Assembly (NCBI GenBank): GCA_003142855.1
Contig: PLNW01000123.1
Coordinates: 1-47,504, forward strand
From: Myxococcales bacterium
GTDB lineage: Bacteria > Myxococcota_A > Polyangia > Fen-1088
Direction: 5' to 3'
Length of the DNA stretch: 47,504 nt
The position numbers and the translations under genes were made by a program. Positions 16,245 to 25,808 of this stretch are shown here, piece after piece (the first letter of the stretch is position 1; each line of letters starts with the position of its first letter). The notes below the pieces were generated by a model. That model was given only the letters and a program-made list of their open reading frames with translations. It was not told where the DNA came from and made no database searches.

Positions 16245-18911
16245 CTACCGCCCTCGCCGCAGCTCCGACAATCCGGCGAGCGCGGCCTCGGCTACGCGCG
16301 GTTCTTTGTCGTTGCTGGCTGACCATTTGAGCGCGAGCACCGCACGCGCGCCGCCCATGCGGGCCAAAGCGTGGGCGGCCGCCACGCGCACCGGCACGTA
16401 TTCGTCGCTCTTCAAGCGCTCCACCAGTACAGGCTCAGCCGAGGCGTCGCCGATCTCGCCCAGGGCCTGCACGACTTCTAGCCGGGTCAGTACGTCAGGC
16501 AAGTGTGCAATCAATGCGGGCACAGCACGCACGTCGCGCAGTTTGCCCAGGGCCGCAATGATGGACTTGCACAATGCCTCTTTGCCCGAGCACGCGTCGA
16601 GAGCCTCGCCCAATACCATGACGCCCACGCCATCGCCAGCCTGGGCCAGCGAAAGCGCCGCATAGCGGCGCAGTGCCGCGTTGGTCTCACTGTTCGGCCG
16701 AGCGACAATGGCCAGCAAGCGCGGCCGGCCGGCCGCCTCGCCCAGCCGCATAGCCGCCACGGCTGCCCAATCGCGAACCTCGTCGTCGTCGGCTGCGTTC
16801 AGGACGGCCACCAGCATGGGCCGCGTGTCTGCCCGAGCTGGCAGCGCCTCGACCAGAAGGCGGGCCGCCTCGCGCCGCAGTTCGACGGGCGCCCGTGATT
16901 GCAGCAAGGTGGCCAGCTCTGCCGCCGCTTCTGCATCACCCATGCGGCCGTGCTCGATGGCCTGCGATAGGACCGGGGTATCTGCGCCGACCAGGCGCTT
17001 GGACTCGAAACGCGCCTGCTCGTCGAGCCATGTGTCGAGCAATTGGTGCAGAGCTGCCACGCGCTCCGGTCGCGTCTCGGCCAAATTGTGCTCTTCGCGC
17101 GGATCCGTTCCCAGGTCGTGGTACGCGCAGTAGTCCTTGGCCAGGTCGCAGATGAGTTTCTCCTTGCCCTTGACCACCATGCGCTTGTCCTCAACCTCGG
17201 CGAACACGGGCGGCAGGCGGTCGTCGGGCGCGGGCGGCGCGGCCAGCCACGGCCCCAGGTCGGTTCCACGCATGCGCGCCGGCGCCAGCAGGTCGAGCAG
17301 CCCCAGGATGGTGGGCGCGATGTCGATCAACTGTACCGGGCCCGCCACCACATGCGCGGGCAGGCCGGGAACGTAGATGATGAGCGGCACGCGCACCTGT
17401 TCGTCATACAGCGTGGTGCCGTGGTAGCGCCCGCCGTGTTCGTCGAATTCTTCGCCGTGATCCGCCGCCACCACGATGATGGCATTGGGCCGCTCCTTCT
17501 GCAGATATGCGATCAACCGGCCCACCACGGCGTCGCAATAGGCAATCTCGCTGTCGTAACGATCGATGTCGCGGCTGCCGAAGTCGTGGCCTGGGTGCGC
17601 CTGATAGGGCTCATGCGGCTCGAACAGGTGCAGCCAGAGGAAGACCCTGCGGGGATTCTCCTTGCGAAAGAAATCTTCGATCTGCTCGACCCGCTGGTCG
17701 GCGTCCAGGTACTCGTATTTCACATACTCGAAGTCGAAGTTGTTGGTTTCGAAGGTCTTCATCTTCTGCGCATCGATGAAGAAAACCGCGGGTGGGAAGA
17801 AAGCGGCGGTCTTCCAGCCGTAGCGGCGCATGGTCAGCGCCAAGGTTTCGTGCTGGCTCTGCGGGGCCAGGCGCGCCAGTGTCGGGTAGTATTTGCCAGT
17901 CATCAGCGAGGCAATGGAAAACGACGTGTGCGGGGCCTGCGCATAGGCGCGCTCGAAGCGCACCCCACGCCGGGCCAGGGCATCGATGTTGGGCGTGGTC
18001 GGACGGGCATAGCCATAGGCGCCCACGTGATCGGCGCGCGTGGCATCCACCGTGATGAGCACGACGTCGGCGCCAGGCCGGCGGGGGCCCTCGGGCAAGG
18101 GGCTGGCCAAGGGCTGCAAAACCACACCCGAACGGCTGGCGAGGGGACGTCGGCGCGCTGGCAACAAGCGCAGCGCCAGGCTGGTCACCTGAGTTCTCTC
18201 GTAGGCGAAGAAACGCAGGTTCTGGCTTGCGCCCATGACCGAAAGCTCTTGCGCTCCCAGTCCGGCCAATAGCAACACGCTTGCCACAAAGGCCGTCGCA
18301 CCCTTGCGCCGCCAAGCCCGGCCGCGCAGCACCGCCCGTGCTGCCAGCACGCAGGCCGCGACCGAGAGCAACCCCAACGACAGGTGAAACCACGGATACA
18401 GCCGCGGCAGCACCACGCGATTGGCCAGCTCGGCCCCAGCCGCCGCGGCCACCAGGCCCAACGCCACGGCCACGGACGCGCCGCCGCGCCCTTCCAGATA
18501 GCCGAGCACTCGCTGCCACAGGCTGGCTGCCAGCGCCACCAGCACCAGCATGAGCAAGACCAACACAACAGAGATCGCGTGATGGCCCGCCACGCGCGAG
18601 GCCTTGGCCCCGGCGAACAGGGCAAAGCCATCGTAGACCAGAAGCGGCGCTGCCATGGTCATCGCGACCAGAGCCGCCGCTGAGATCCGATGCACACGCG
18701 CCGCCACCGGGGCTGCGACTATGTAGACAAGCATGGCAACCACGGCCATCGCCATTCCCAGCAGCGCGCCCGCGACCGTGCCCAGCGCCGCCGCCTGCAA
18801 CAGCGACGGCCGGGTCAGCGCAGTCGCGAAGGTGGCCAGCGCATCTCCGCCGCCAGCCAGCACGCCGCCCAGCAGCCCTGCCCACAAGGCCGGTTGCCAG
18901 CGACGGATCAT
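16245..18911 (-). CDS. Membrane alkaline-phosphatase-superfamily enzyme (sulfatase-like) fused to HEAT repeats
   Basis: An 888-residue protein with three parts. Residues 1 to about 225 hold six or seven hydrophobic helices. Residues about 250-620 form a periplasmic sulfatase/phosphotransferase domain: VLITVDATRADHVGAYGY binds metal, and AADHGEEFDEHGG is the later metal site. At the place of the catalytic Cys/Ser of sulfatases (C-x-P-x-R) stands Thr329 in HTSFSIASLMTG. That points to a phosphotransferase or hydrolase like EptA/LTA synthase rather than a formylglycine sulfatase. Residues about 650-888 are HEAT repeats. The ATG overlaps the recG stop (ATGA). The substrate is unknown; an envelope lipid or polysaccharide is plausible. 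Confidence 0.85.
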   Translation of the reverse strand: MIRRWQPALWAGLLGGVLAGGGDALATFATALTRPSLLQAAALGTVAGALLGMAMAVVAMLVYIVAAPVAARVHRISAAALVAMTMAAPLLVYDGFALFAGAKASRVAGHHAISVVLVLLMLVLVALAASLWQRVLGYLEGRGGASVAVALGLVAAAAGAELANRVVLPRLYPWFHLSLGLLSVAACVLAARAVLRGRAWRRKGATAFVASVLLLAGLGAQELSVMGASQNLRFFAYERTQVTSLALRLLPARRRPLASRSGVVLQPLASPLPEGPRRPGADVVLITVDATRADHVGAYGYARPTTPNIDALARRGVRFERAYAQAPHTSFSIASLMTGKYYPTLARLAPQSQHETLALTMRRYGWKTAAFFPPAVFFIDAQKMKTFETNNFDFEYVKYEYLDADQRVEQIEDFFRKENPRRVFLWLHLFEPHEPYQAHPGHDFGSRDIDRYDSEIAYCDAVVGRLIAYLQKERPNAIIVVAADHGEEFDEHGGRYHGTTLYDEQVRVPLIIYVPGLPAHVVAGPVQLIDIAPTILGLLDLLAPARMRGTDLGPWLAAPPAPDDRLPPVFAEVEDKRMVVKGKEKLICDLAKDYCAYHDLGTDPREEHNLAETRPERVAALHQLLDTWLDEQARFESKRLVGADTPVLSQAIEHGRMGDAEAAAELATLLQSRAPVELRREAARLLVEALPARADTRPMLVAVLNAADDDEVRDWAAVAAMRLGEAAGRPRLLAIVARPNSETNAALRRYAALSLAQAGDGVGVMVLGEALDACSGKEALCKSIIAALGKLRDVRAVPALIAHLPDVLTRLEVVQALGEIGDASAEPVLVERLKSDEYVPVRVAAAHALARMGGARAVLALKWSASNDKEPRVAEAALAGLSELRRGR

Positions 18912-21070
18912 CCCGCCTCCTCGGCAATGGGTCGTCGGCGCAGCCAACGCGCCTCGACCGCTTGGCGCAAGGCCGCGTGTTGCGACGAGGTGAGCTCCGA
19001 ATCCTCGGCCAGCAGTGCCTCGGCCTCCTGGCGCGCCCGTTCCACCAGAGCGACGACGCCGGCCGGATCGCGCATCCACAAGCCCACCACGCCGGTCTGC
19101 CGCTCGCCGTAGATCTCGCCCGGGCCGCGGCGGCGCAGATCCTCCTCGGCGATGCTGAACCCGTCGCTGGTTGCCGCCACGAAAGCCAGTCGGTCCAAGG
19201 TCTCGGGATCCTGCCCGCCGGTCAGCAAGTGGCAACTCGACGCCTGCCCTCCCCTTCCCACGCGGCCGCGCAACTGGTGCAACTGCGCCAGGCCGAAGCG
19301 CTCGGCATCCTCGATGACGATGATCGAGGCGCGCGGCACATCCACGCCCACTTCCAGCACGGTGGTGGCAACCAGAACGTCGAGCTGGCCGGCACGAAAA
19401 GCCGACACCACCTCCTCCTGATCGCGGCTCGGCATTTGGCCGTGCAGCAGACCCACGCGCGCTGGCGCCAGCAGCGGACGCAGCTCGCGAAAGCGGGACA
19501 GCACCGAGGCACGGCCTCCCTGCTTCTGCTCGACGATGGCGGGACACACCACGAAGCCCTGCCCGCCGGCTGCCACGGCTGCCTTGACCGCGGCCAGGGC
19601 CTGGTGGCGAGCCGCCTCGCCCACTCCCAGATGCGTCGCCACGGGCTGGCGGCCCGGCGGTGATTCGTCGAGAGTGACAAGCTCGAGATCGCCGTAGGCG
19701 GTCAGGGCCAGGGTGCGCGGGATGGGCGTGGCGGACAACACCAGAAGGTGGGGAACCATGCCCGTTTTCTCGTCGGGGATCCAGCCCCCAGCCCGGCGCA
19801 GAGCGGCCCGCTGGCGCACCCCGAAGCGATGCTGTTCGTCCACAATGGCCAGGGCGAGGCGCTTAACTCTCAGACTCTCTTCCAGGAGCGCGTGCGTGCC
19901 CACCAGCAAATCAGTCGCCCCCGTCGCAACAGACGCAAGCACCCGACGCCGCGCCTGTGCCTCCAGCCCGGCGTGCAGCACCGCAACCCGCAGGCCCGCC
20001 TTGTTGCCCCAGCCAGCCAAGGTGCGCCCGTGCTGCTCGGCCAGCACTTCGGTGGGTGCCATGAGCAGGCTCTGGCCGCCGGCCCGCGCAACGAGCAAGG
20101 CGGCAGCAAAGGCCACCACGGTCTTGCCGCTGCCCACGTCACCTTGCAACAGTCGCTGCATGGGCGTCGCGCTGGTCAGATCCGCAAACACGGTCCGGAT
20201 GGCGCGTTCCTGGGCAGACGTGGGCGCAAAGGGCAGCGCGGCTCGCGCCGACGTGAGCACCGCCTCGCCATCGACAGCACAGCGCCAGCCCGTGGCCTGG
20301 CGGGCGCGGGCCCGTTCCAGGGCCAGCCCGACCTGCACCACGAACAAATCCTCGAAGGCGAGACGCTGTTGCGCCGGGGCTTGCCCGACCAAAAGCTCTG
20401 CCAGTTTCTCGTCGGAGAGCGAGGCCTCAGGTTGATGGACCTGGCGTAGTGACTCGGCGATCGAGGGAAAGCCGAAACCCTGGGCCACGCGCCCAGGCAG
20501 TACGTCGGGCACCAGTCCTGCCGCCCGCTCGACCGCCGCGGCCACGAGTTTTTCGACGACCCGGCCAGGAACCTTCTCCACCGCCGGGTAGCGCGGCCGC
20601 AGCCCCAGGCCCGACTGACTGCTCAATGCCTCCCTCTCGGCCAGCAGCGCCGTGACGTTGCGGGGATGGACCATCTCGAGGCTGCCGTCCTTGCCTCGCC
20701 GCAAAGTTCCGGCCAGGGCGACGAGATTGCCCTTGGCGTAGGTCTTGACCATGCCCGCATTGGGCCGAAACCAGCGCGCTCGCAGTTCCGCCCCGTCCTG
20801 TTCCAGGTATACGTCGAGCAGGCGGCGAAAAAACCGGTGAACCCGTCGCACCCGAGCCTGCACCACCACCGTCTGGCCGTCGGGCAAGGTGGCAAGCGCC
20901 GACAGCGGATAGCGCGTGCGGAAGTCGTCATACCCGAGCGGCAAGAAGGCCAGAAGGTCGCGCACGCTCCCGAGTCCGCGCTCGGCCAAGCGCGCCGCCG
21001 TCACCGGCCCGGCCCCCGGCAACGCGGTCACGGGCTGGTCGAGCAACGACGGGTCAGGTGCACCGGCCAT
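18908..21070 (-). CDS. recG: ATP-dependent DNA helicase RecG
   Basis: Helicase that remodels stalled replication forks and branched DNA. The N-terminal wedge domain binds DNA (KGNLVALAGTLRRGKDGSLE). The helicase core shows Walker A GDVGSGKT near residue 309, LLMAPTEVLAEQH, the DEQH box in IVDEQHRFGVRQR, SATPIPRT, and the late QLRGRVGRG motif. Length is 720 aa, within the usual range. It lies 21 nt downstream of the FHA gene and overlaps the next gene by four bases, so it is the middle of a three-gene operon. Confidence 0.97.
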   Translation of the reverse strand: MAGAPDPSLLDQPVTALPGAGPVTAARLAERGLGSVRDLLAFLPLGYDDFRTRYPLSALATLPDGQTVVVQARVRRVHRFFRRLLDVYLEQDGAELRARWFRPNAGMVKTYAKGNLVALAGTLRRGKDGSLEMVHPRNVTALLAEREALSSQSGLGLRPRYPAVEKVPGRVVEKLVAAAVERAAGLVPDVLPGRVAQGFGFPSIAESLRQVHQPEASLSDEKLAELLVGQAPAQQRLAFEDLFVVQVGLALERARARQATGWRCAVDGEAVLTSARAALPFAPTSAQERAIRTVFADLTSATPMQRLLQGDVGSGKTVVAFAAALLVARAGGQSLLMAPTEVLAEQHGRTLAGWGNKAGLRVAVLHAGLEAQARRRVLASVATGATDLLVGTHALLEESLRVKRLALAIVDEQHRFGVRQRAALRRAGGWIPDEKTGMVPHLLVLSATPIPRTLALTAYGDLELVTLDESPPGRQPVATHLGVGEAARHQALAAVKAAVAAGGQGFVVCPAIVEQKQGGRASVLSRFRELRPLLAPARVGLLHGQMPSRDQEEVVSAFRAGQLDVLVATTVLEVGVDVPRASIIVIEDAERFGLAQLHQLRGRVGRGGQASSCHLLTGGQDPETLDRLAFVAATSDGFSIAEEDLRRRGPGEIYGERQTGVVGLWMRDPAGVVALVERARQEAEALLAEDSELTSSQHAALRQAVEARWLRRRPIAEEAG

Positions 21071-21091
21071 GTTCTGCGCCGGAGACCAGGG

Positions 21092-21787
<696 letters not shown>

Positions 21788-21812
21788 GACTGTTTTCTAC
21801 CTCGTCTCGCGC

Positions 21813-23105
21813 CTAGCCACCCCTTTTCTGCAACACCGCCGCCACGCGCTTGGCCTCACTACCGACGGTCACGCCGGCGGGAAAGCCCTTGGGGCTGGCT
21901 TTGTCGTTCACTAGCTTGAGCAGCGCGGTCGCATCGCTCGCCGTGCCCAGCGACAGCCGGGGGTTGGCCAGCGGTGCCTCCAGCGCCCAAACCGCCGTGA
22001 TGCGCGCCAGGGCCGACGGCGAGGCGAGAGCACTCAGCACCGCGGGCTTGGCCGGAAGACCGAGCTTGCTGATGTCCTTGACCAGAAAATCCGCCACGTC
22101 TTCCTTCTTGAAACTGAGCTTGTCGGAAAAAGCTTGCAGCGCGGGCAGCACCGCCTCGACCTTGCCTGCCTCCAAAGCGGCCTCGTACGCCCGATAGCGC
22201 ACCAGATCCTTCTTGTCACTGGCTATGATTTCCACGAGGCCTTTCTGCGCCGCCGGGCCGGCTATTTTCTCTACCACGCCGAACGCCTCATCTCGTACCA
22301 AGTTGTTGGCCTTTGGGTCGGCCGCGATCTTGAGCGCCAAGGGGAGCACGCTGGGGTAGCGCGCTTGCTGCAAGGCTTTGGCTGCCAACGCCGCCTCGGC
22401 CGGCGGGCCCTTGAGCAGTTTCTGGGTCAGGAAGTCCATCACGTTCTGCCCGCCCAGGGTGCCCATGGCAATCCACAGATCGTTGGGAATCTCCTTCTCC
22501 GCCGCCGCGCGCCGCACCAAGGCGGCGCCGCCCTGGTCACGCGCCGCCTCATCGCCCACCTTGAGCAGCAGCTCGGCCAATCCTTTGTAGGGCGCCTTGG
22601 GATCCTGAAGCAGCCTGACCAGCATGGGTCCCGACGGGGTGCCGATGGCGGTCAACATCTTTTCGAGCGAGTGCCTGCCCCCGACAAATCGGCCGTCTTT
22701 CAGGTCCGTTTCCACCGAGGTCAGGATGGCGACGTCGATCGGCTTCTGCTGCTCGGGTTGCGCGTACGCCCGAACGCTGAATAGCCCGTCGCGGGCGTCG
22801 CGCGCATTGGGCACCGGCGCGCTTTCCATGGCCTTGATATGGATGGGGACCAGCGACTTGAGGATCTCCCAGCGCTGGTCAGCCGGCAAAGCCGCCATCA
22901 CCTCGTCAACTTTCTCGGGCATACCCAAGTCGCCCAGGGCGGCGGCCGCCTCGGCGCGTAGGCCAGGCGCCACGCCAGAGCTGCGTAGCGCCTCCTCGAT
23001 CTTGGGCGGCCCCTTCTGCGTCCCCTTCCACTGCTCGATCTTCTCCGAACTGACGCTTTCGCAGGCCGCCAACCCTAGGAGCAGAATCCCTAGCAGAGGT
23101 CGCAT
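21813..23105 (-). CDS. HEAT-repeat lipoprotein
   Basis: A 430-residue lipoprotein. The signal ends LLLGLAAC, a good lipobox, which puts the acylated Cys at about residue 15. The remainder is helical repeats of the HEAT/armadillo kind: GLRAEAAAALGDLGMPEKVD, QQARYPSVLPLALKIAADPK, SPSALARITAVWALEAPLAN. Such repeats usually hold partner proteins. The ATG at 23105 is used; the open frame extends to 23192 but has no signal there. A good promoter ends 8 nt before this ATG. It is divergent from the TPR lipoprotein, and the pair may act together at the membrane. Confidence 0.8.
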   Translation of the reverse strand: MRPLLGILLLGLAACESVSSEKIEQWKGTQKGPPKIEEALRSSGVAPGLRAEAAAALGDLGMPEKVDEVMAALPADQRWEILKSLVPIHIKAMESAPVPNARDARDGLFSVRAYAQPEQQKPIDVAILTSVETDLKDGRFVGGRHSLEKMLTAIGTPSGPMLVRLLQDPKAPYKGLAELLLKVGDEAARDQGGAALVRRAAAEKEIPNDLWIAMGTLGGQNVMDFLTQKLLKGPPAEAALAAKALQQARYPSVLPLALKIAADPKANNLVRDEAFGVVEKIAGPAAQKGLVEIIASDKKDLVRYRAYEAALEAGKVEAVLPALQAFSDKLSFKKEDVADFLVKDISKLGLPAKPAVLSALASPSALARITAVWALEAPLANPRLSLGTASDATALLKLVNDKASPKGFPAGVTVGSEAKRVAAVLQKRGG

Positions 23106-23113
23106 GGCGAGGG

Positions 23114-23143
23114 ATGTTATCCACCCGGCGATCTTCGGGTCAA
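23114..23143 (-). promoter_or_regulatory. Sigma-70 promoter of the HEAT lipoprotein, start codon within the initiation zone
   Basis: On the minus strand TTGACC (23143-23138) and TAACAT (23119-23114) are 18 bp apart. TAACAT ends 8 nt before the ATG at 23105. The RNA would therefore begin at or next to the start codon, with no room for a Shine-Dalgarno. Confidence 0.55.
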
Positions 23144-23208
23144 GCAACCTTCGCAGCAGACCGCATCGTTTGTGGCCGAAGCCCACCGCCACGGGCTAAA
23201 CTGCCAGT

Positions 23209-25599
23209 ATGAACAAAGTCTGGTGGGCAAAGCCCGCGTGTGCCGCCCTGTTTCTTGCAGCGGTGGCGTCCGGCTGTGCCTCGCCGGGCGCGGCCGGGGC
23301 CGGCAAGCCCAGCGAAGCAGCCGTGCGCCTGGCCAACGAAGCCGCTGGCCTGGCCCCCATCGCAAACGAAGAGGACTTCCTCGAGGCGAAGTTCCTCTAT
23401 CAAGCCCTGGCCCAGGGCTCCCAGGAACAGCCGCGCCTCCGCCTCAAGATACTGGAATACCTGCTGGGCCCGTTGGCGACTCTCGACGCGCAGCGCTTGC
23501 GGCGCGACCCCGCCATCCTCGGCAGCGAAGACGACTTCGACCGTCTCTACGATTCGCTCCACGACGCCCTGGAACTTTTCCCCGCGCCCTTGCTCTGGCA
23601 GCCCGAAGGCCTGGCTGTGTCTGACCGCGAGCGCAGCTTGCTCGGCACAGCGGCCCGTCTCGTCGTGGGCGCCTACTCTCCCCGCGGCAACGAGCTTCCC
23701 GTGGCCACTGGCCTCTTCGTGCTGCAAACACTCGAGCCGCAGAACCCGGAATGGGTGGCGCGCGTCGAGCAGGTTCTGGCTTGGCTGGACACTGAGACGG
23801 CGGTTTCCGTGGGCACGCCCGGACCTCGCACTCAGCCGACCGCAGCCGACATTCTCGATGGTGTCGCAGCCACCTGGCCCAGCCCCGCCGTGGTGGAGCG
23901 CGTGGCTCGACTCGCCTCGGAACGCCAGCAGCGGCTCACCCGCATGTTGCGCCGACCGCCCGGCACGGGAGTCGGCGGTCGCAGCATGCTGAGCGAATTG
24001 TTGCTCGACAGCGAGTCGCTCTCGGCCATGGCCATCAACGCGAGCGCGCTGTACCTTCGCTGCGGGCAGATCAGCCGCGCTGCCGAGACGGCGGCGCGCT
24101 TCGTCGACAAACCTGGCGACGATCCCGACTTCCGCAAGCTCCTCGCCGCCGTCAACCGTTCTGGCGCCCAGCCTGCCGACACCTTGGCGCTGGCCCGTCG
24201 CTTTCTTCCCCGCGGTGAGCTGTTGCTCGGCACCTCCAGCGATCGGGTCGATCCGGTGGCTGCGGCCGAGATCCTGCGCCGTGGGCTCATCCTTTTCCCC
24301 AGCGACAGCGAGATGTTGCTGCTCGCTTCGCGCGTGGCCCGCTTTGTACCGGCACCCTTTCTGGCCCTGCGCTACCTCGACGAGACGCTGGCCGTGCTGG
24401 AACGGCAGAACGCCGGCGCAGACAAGATCGCCGATCTGGTGGGCGAGCGGATGGAGTTGGCCCTCCTGCGCCTCAAGGCACGCATCGATCCCGAACGCAT
24501 GCCGCCGGTCTTGCGCGAAGCCGAAATCTTGCGCAGTCAACTGGCGCAAAACCAGCAGCGATTTGGCAGCAAGCACTTCAAGGTGAGCGAGGCTGATGTG
24601 GATCTCGCGATGGCGCGGGGATTGGTGGACGCCGGGAGGCTCGACGAGGCCGAGCCCCTGCTGCTGCGGGCTCGACGCGAGGACGCGGGCGATCATGACG
24701 TGACCTTGCAGATCGCCAATCTGGCGCTGAAGCAAGGCCATCCGGAACAAGCCGCGGCCGTGCTGAAGAAAGCCATCGATGTACGACAGCGCGAGGCGCC
24801 CCCCGAAGAGACCGTGTCATTCGTGGAGGGCCAGTCACGCTTGGCCTACGCCCTGGGCGCGGCCTACGAGACCACCGGCAACATGGACGACGCGCGCAAT
24901 GCCTGGCGGTTTGCCGTGCGCGGCTGGGAACGTTTGATGATCGAGCAGCGCCGCCGCAAGAGCCTGGGCTCGTCGGCCGAGGCCACCTTCGAAGTGGGTC
25001 GACTGTACTATTTGCTGGGCCGACGCGACGATGGTCTGCGCATGTTCGACGAAGCCATCGAGCAAGACGAATCCCGCGACCAGAGCTACATCGACGCCAT
25101 CGCTTTTCTCGTGCAGCGGGGCGACGCCGAGCCCGCGCTCGACATCTACCGGCGCGCGATCTCCAAGTCGAATCGGGTGGTCTCGGAATACGTCAAGGTG
25201 TACGCCTCGATGTGGATCCTGGACATCACCCGGCGCCGCACCGCCGCGCCCGACGCCGCCGCCTTGGCCTACCTGCGCGCCCTGGATGCCCGACAAATCG
25301 AGCTGCGTCCGCCGCGCGCTTCGGCCTGGTATCGACAGCTGGTTCGCTACGCGCTCGACCGCATCAGCTACGACCGATTGCTGGCCAATGCGGACACGCC
25401 CGGCAAGCGGGCTGAGGTCTTCTTCTACCAGGCCATGCGTTTGCTCGCCGAGGGCAAGAGCAACGATGCCCACGCCCTATGGTCCAAAGTCATCGACACC
25501 AGGATGGCCTCGTTCTTCGAATTCGAGATGGCCTCGCGCTATCTGCGCGTGGGTGCGCCCACGCAGCCGGCGCCGGTGGAAAGCGGGGAAACCATATAG
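23209..25599 (+). CDS. Large TPR-repeat lipoprotein
   Basis: A 796-residue lipoprotein. The signal ends LAAVASGC, giving an acylated Cys at about residue 23. The rest is almost entirely helical repeats, with clear TPR-like pairs in the second half: LVDAGRLDEAEPLLLRARRE, LALKQGHPEQAAAVLKKAID, YLLGRRDDGLRMFDEAIEQ. There is no catalytic motif, and I do not recognise a specific family. It is divergent from the HEAT lipoprotein. TAAACT ends 6 nt before the ATG with no Shine-Dalgarno between, as in a leaderless mRNA, although no good -35 box is visible. It may be a scaffold for envelope machinery. Confidence 0.8.
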   Translation: MNKVWWAKPACAALFLAAVASGCASPGAAGAGKPSEAAVRLANEAAGLAPIANEEDFLEAKFLYQALAQGSQEQPRLRLKILEYLLGPLATLDAQRLRRDPAILGSEDDFDRLYDSLHDALELFPAPLLWQPEGLAVSDRERSLLGTAARLVVGAYSPRGNELPVATGLFVLQTLEPQNPEWVARVEQVLAWLDTETAVSVGTPGPRTQPTAADILDGVAATWPSPAVVERVARLASERQQRLTRMLRRPPGTGVGGRSMLSELLLDSESLSAMAINASALYLRCGQISRAAETAARFVDKPGDDPDFRKLLAAVNRSGAQPADTLALARRFLPRGELLLGTSSDRVDPVAAAEILRRGLILFPSDSEMLLLASRVARFVPAPFLALRYLDETLAVLERQNAGADKIADLVGERMELALLRLKARIDPERMPPVLREAEILRSQLAQNQQRFGSKHFKVSEADVDLAMARGLVDAGRLDEAEPLLLRARREDAGDHDVTLQIANLALKQGHPEQAAAVLKKAIDVRQREAPPEETVSFVEGQSRLAYALGAAYETTGNMDDARNAWRFAVRGWERLMIEQRRRKSLGSSAEATFEVGRLYYLLGRRDDGLRMFDEAIEQDESRDQSYIDAIAFLVQRGDAEPALDIYRRAISKSNRVVSEYVKVYASMWILDITRRRTAAPDAAALAYLRALDARQIELRPPRASAWYRQLVRYALDRISYDRLLANADTPGKRAEVFFYQAMRLLAEGKSNDAHALWSKVIDTRMASFFEFEMASRYLRVGAPTQPAPVESGETI

Positions 25600-25665
25600 T
25601 GCTTGTCGACCGAGACCGAGAGGCCGCGCGAAGATCGATTCGGGTGGTGTGCCATGGCCATGACC

Positions 25666-25722
25666 ACGGCCGCGTCTACGACCACGACCTTCTGCGGCTA
25701 TCGCGGTACTGTGGCCCCACGA
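25666..25722 (+). repeat. Dispersed repeat, family A, copy 3
   Basis: CTACGACCACGACCTTCTGC then GGCTATCGCGGTACTGTGG. It matches copy 4 (CGACCTTCTCCGGCTATCGC) almost base for base and copies 1 and 2 more loosely. It lies between convergent genes, downstream of the TPR lipoprotein. The remaining part of the gap (25600-25808) holds nothing else I can name. Confidence 0.65.
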
Positions 25723-25808
25723 GTCGTCTCGCGTATCGGTGTACTCTTAGATGAGCCTGTCAGGCGGCCCAGCAGCGCAGCGCAAGCGCTGCAGAAACTG
25801 GCGGACTA

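Noticed and set aside
23140..24750. A 536-codon minus-strand open frame
   Set aside because: It is the complement of the TPR lipoprotein, has no domain or signal, and arises from GC-rich codon use.
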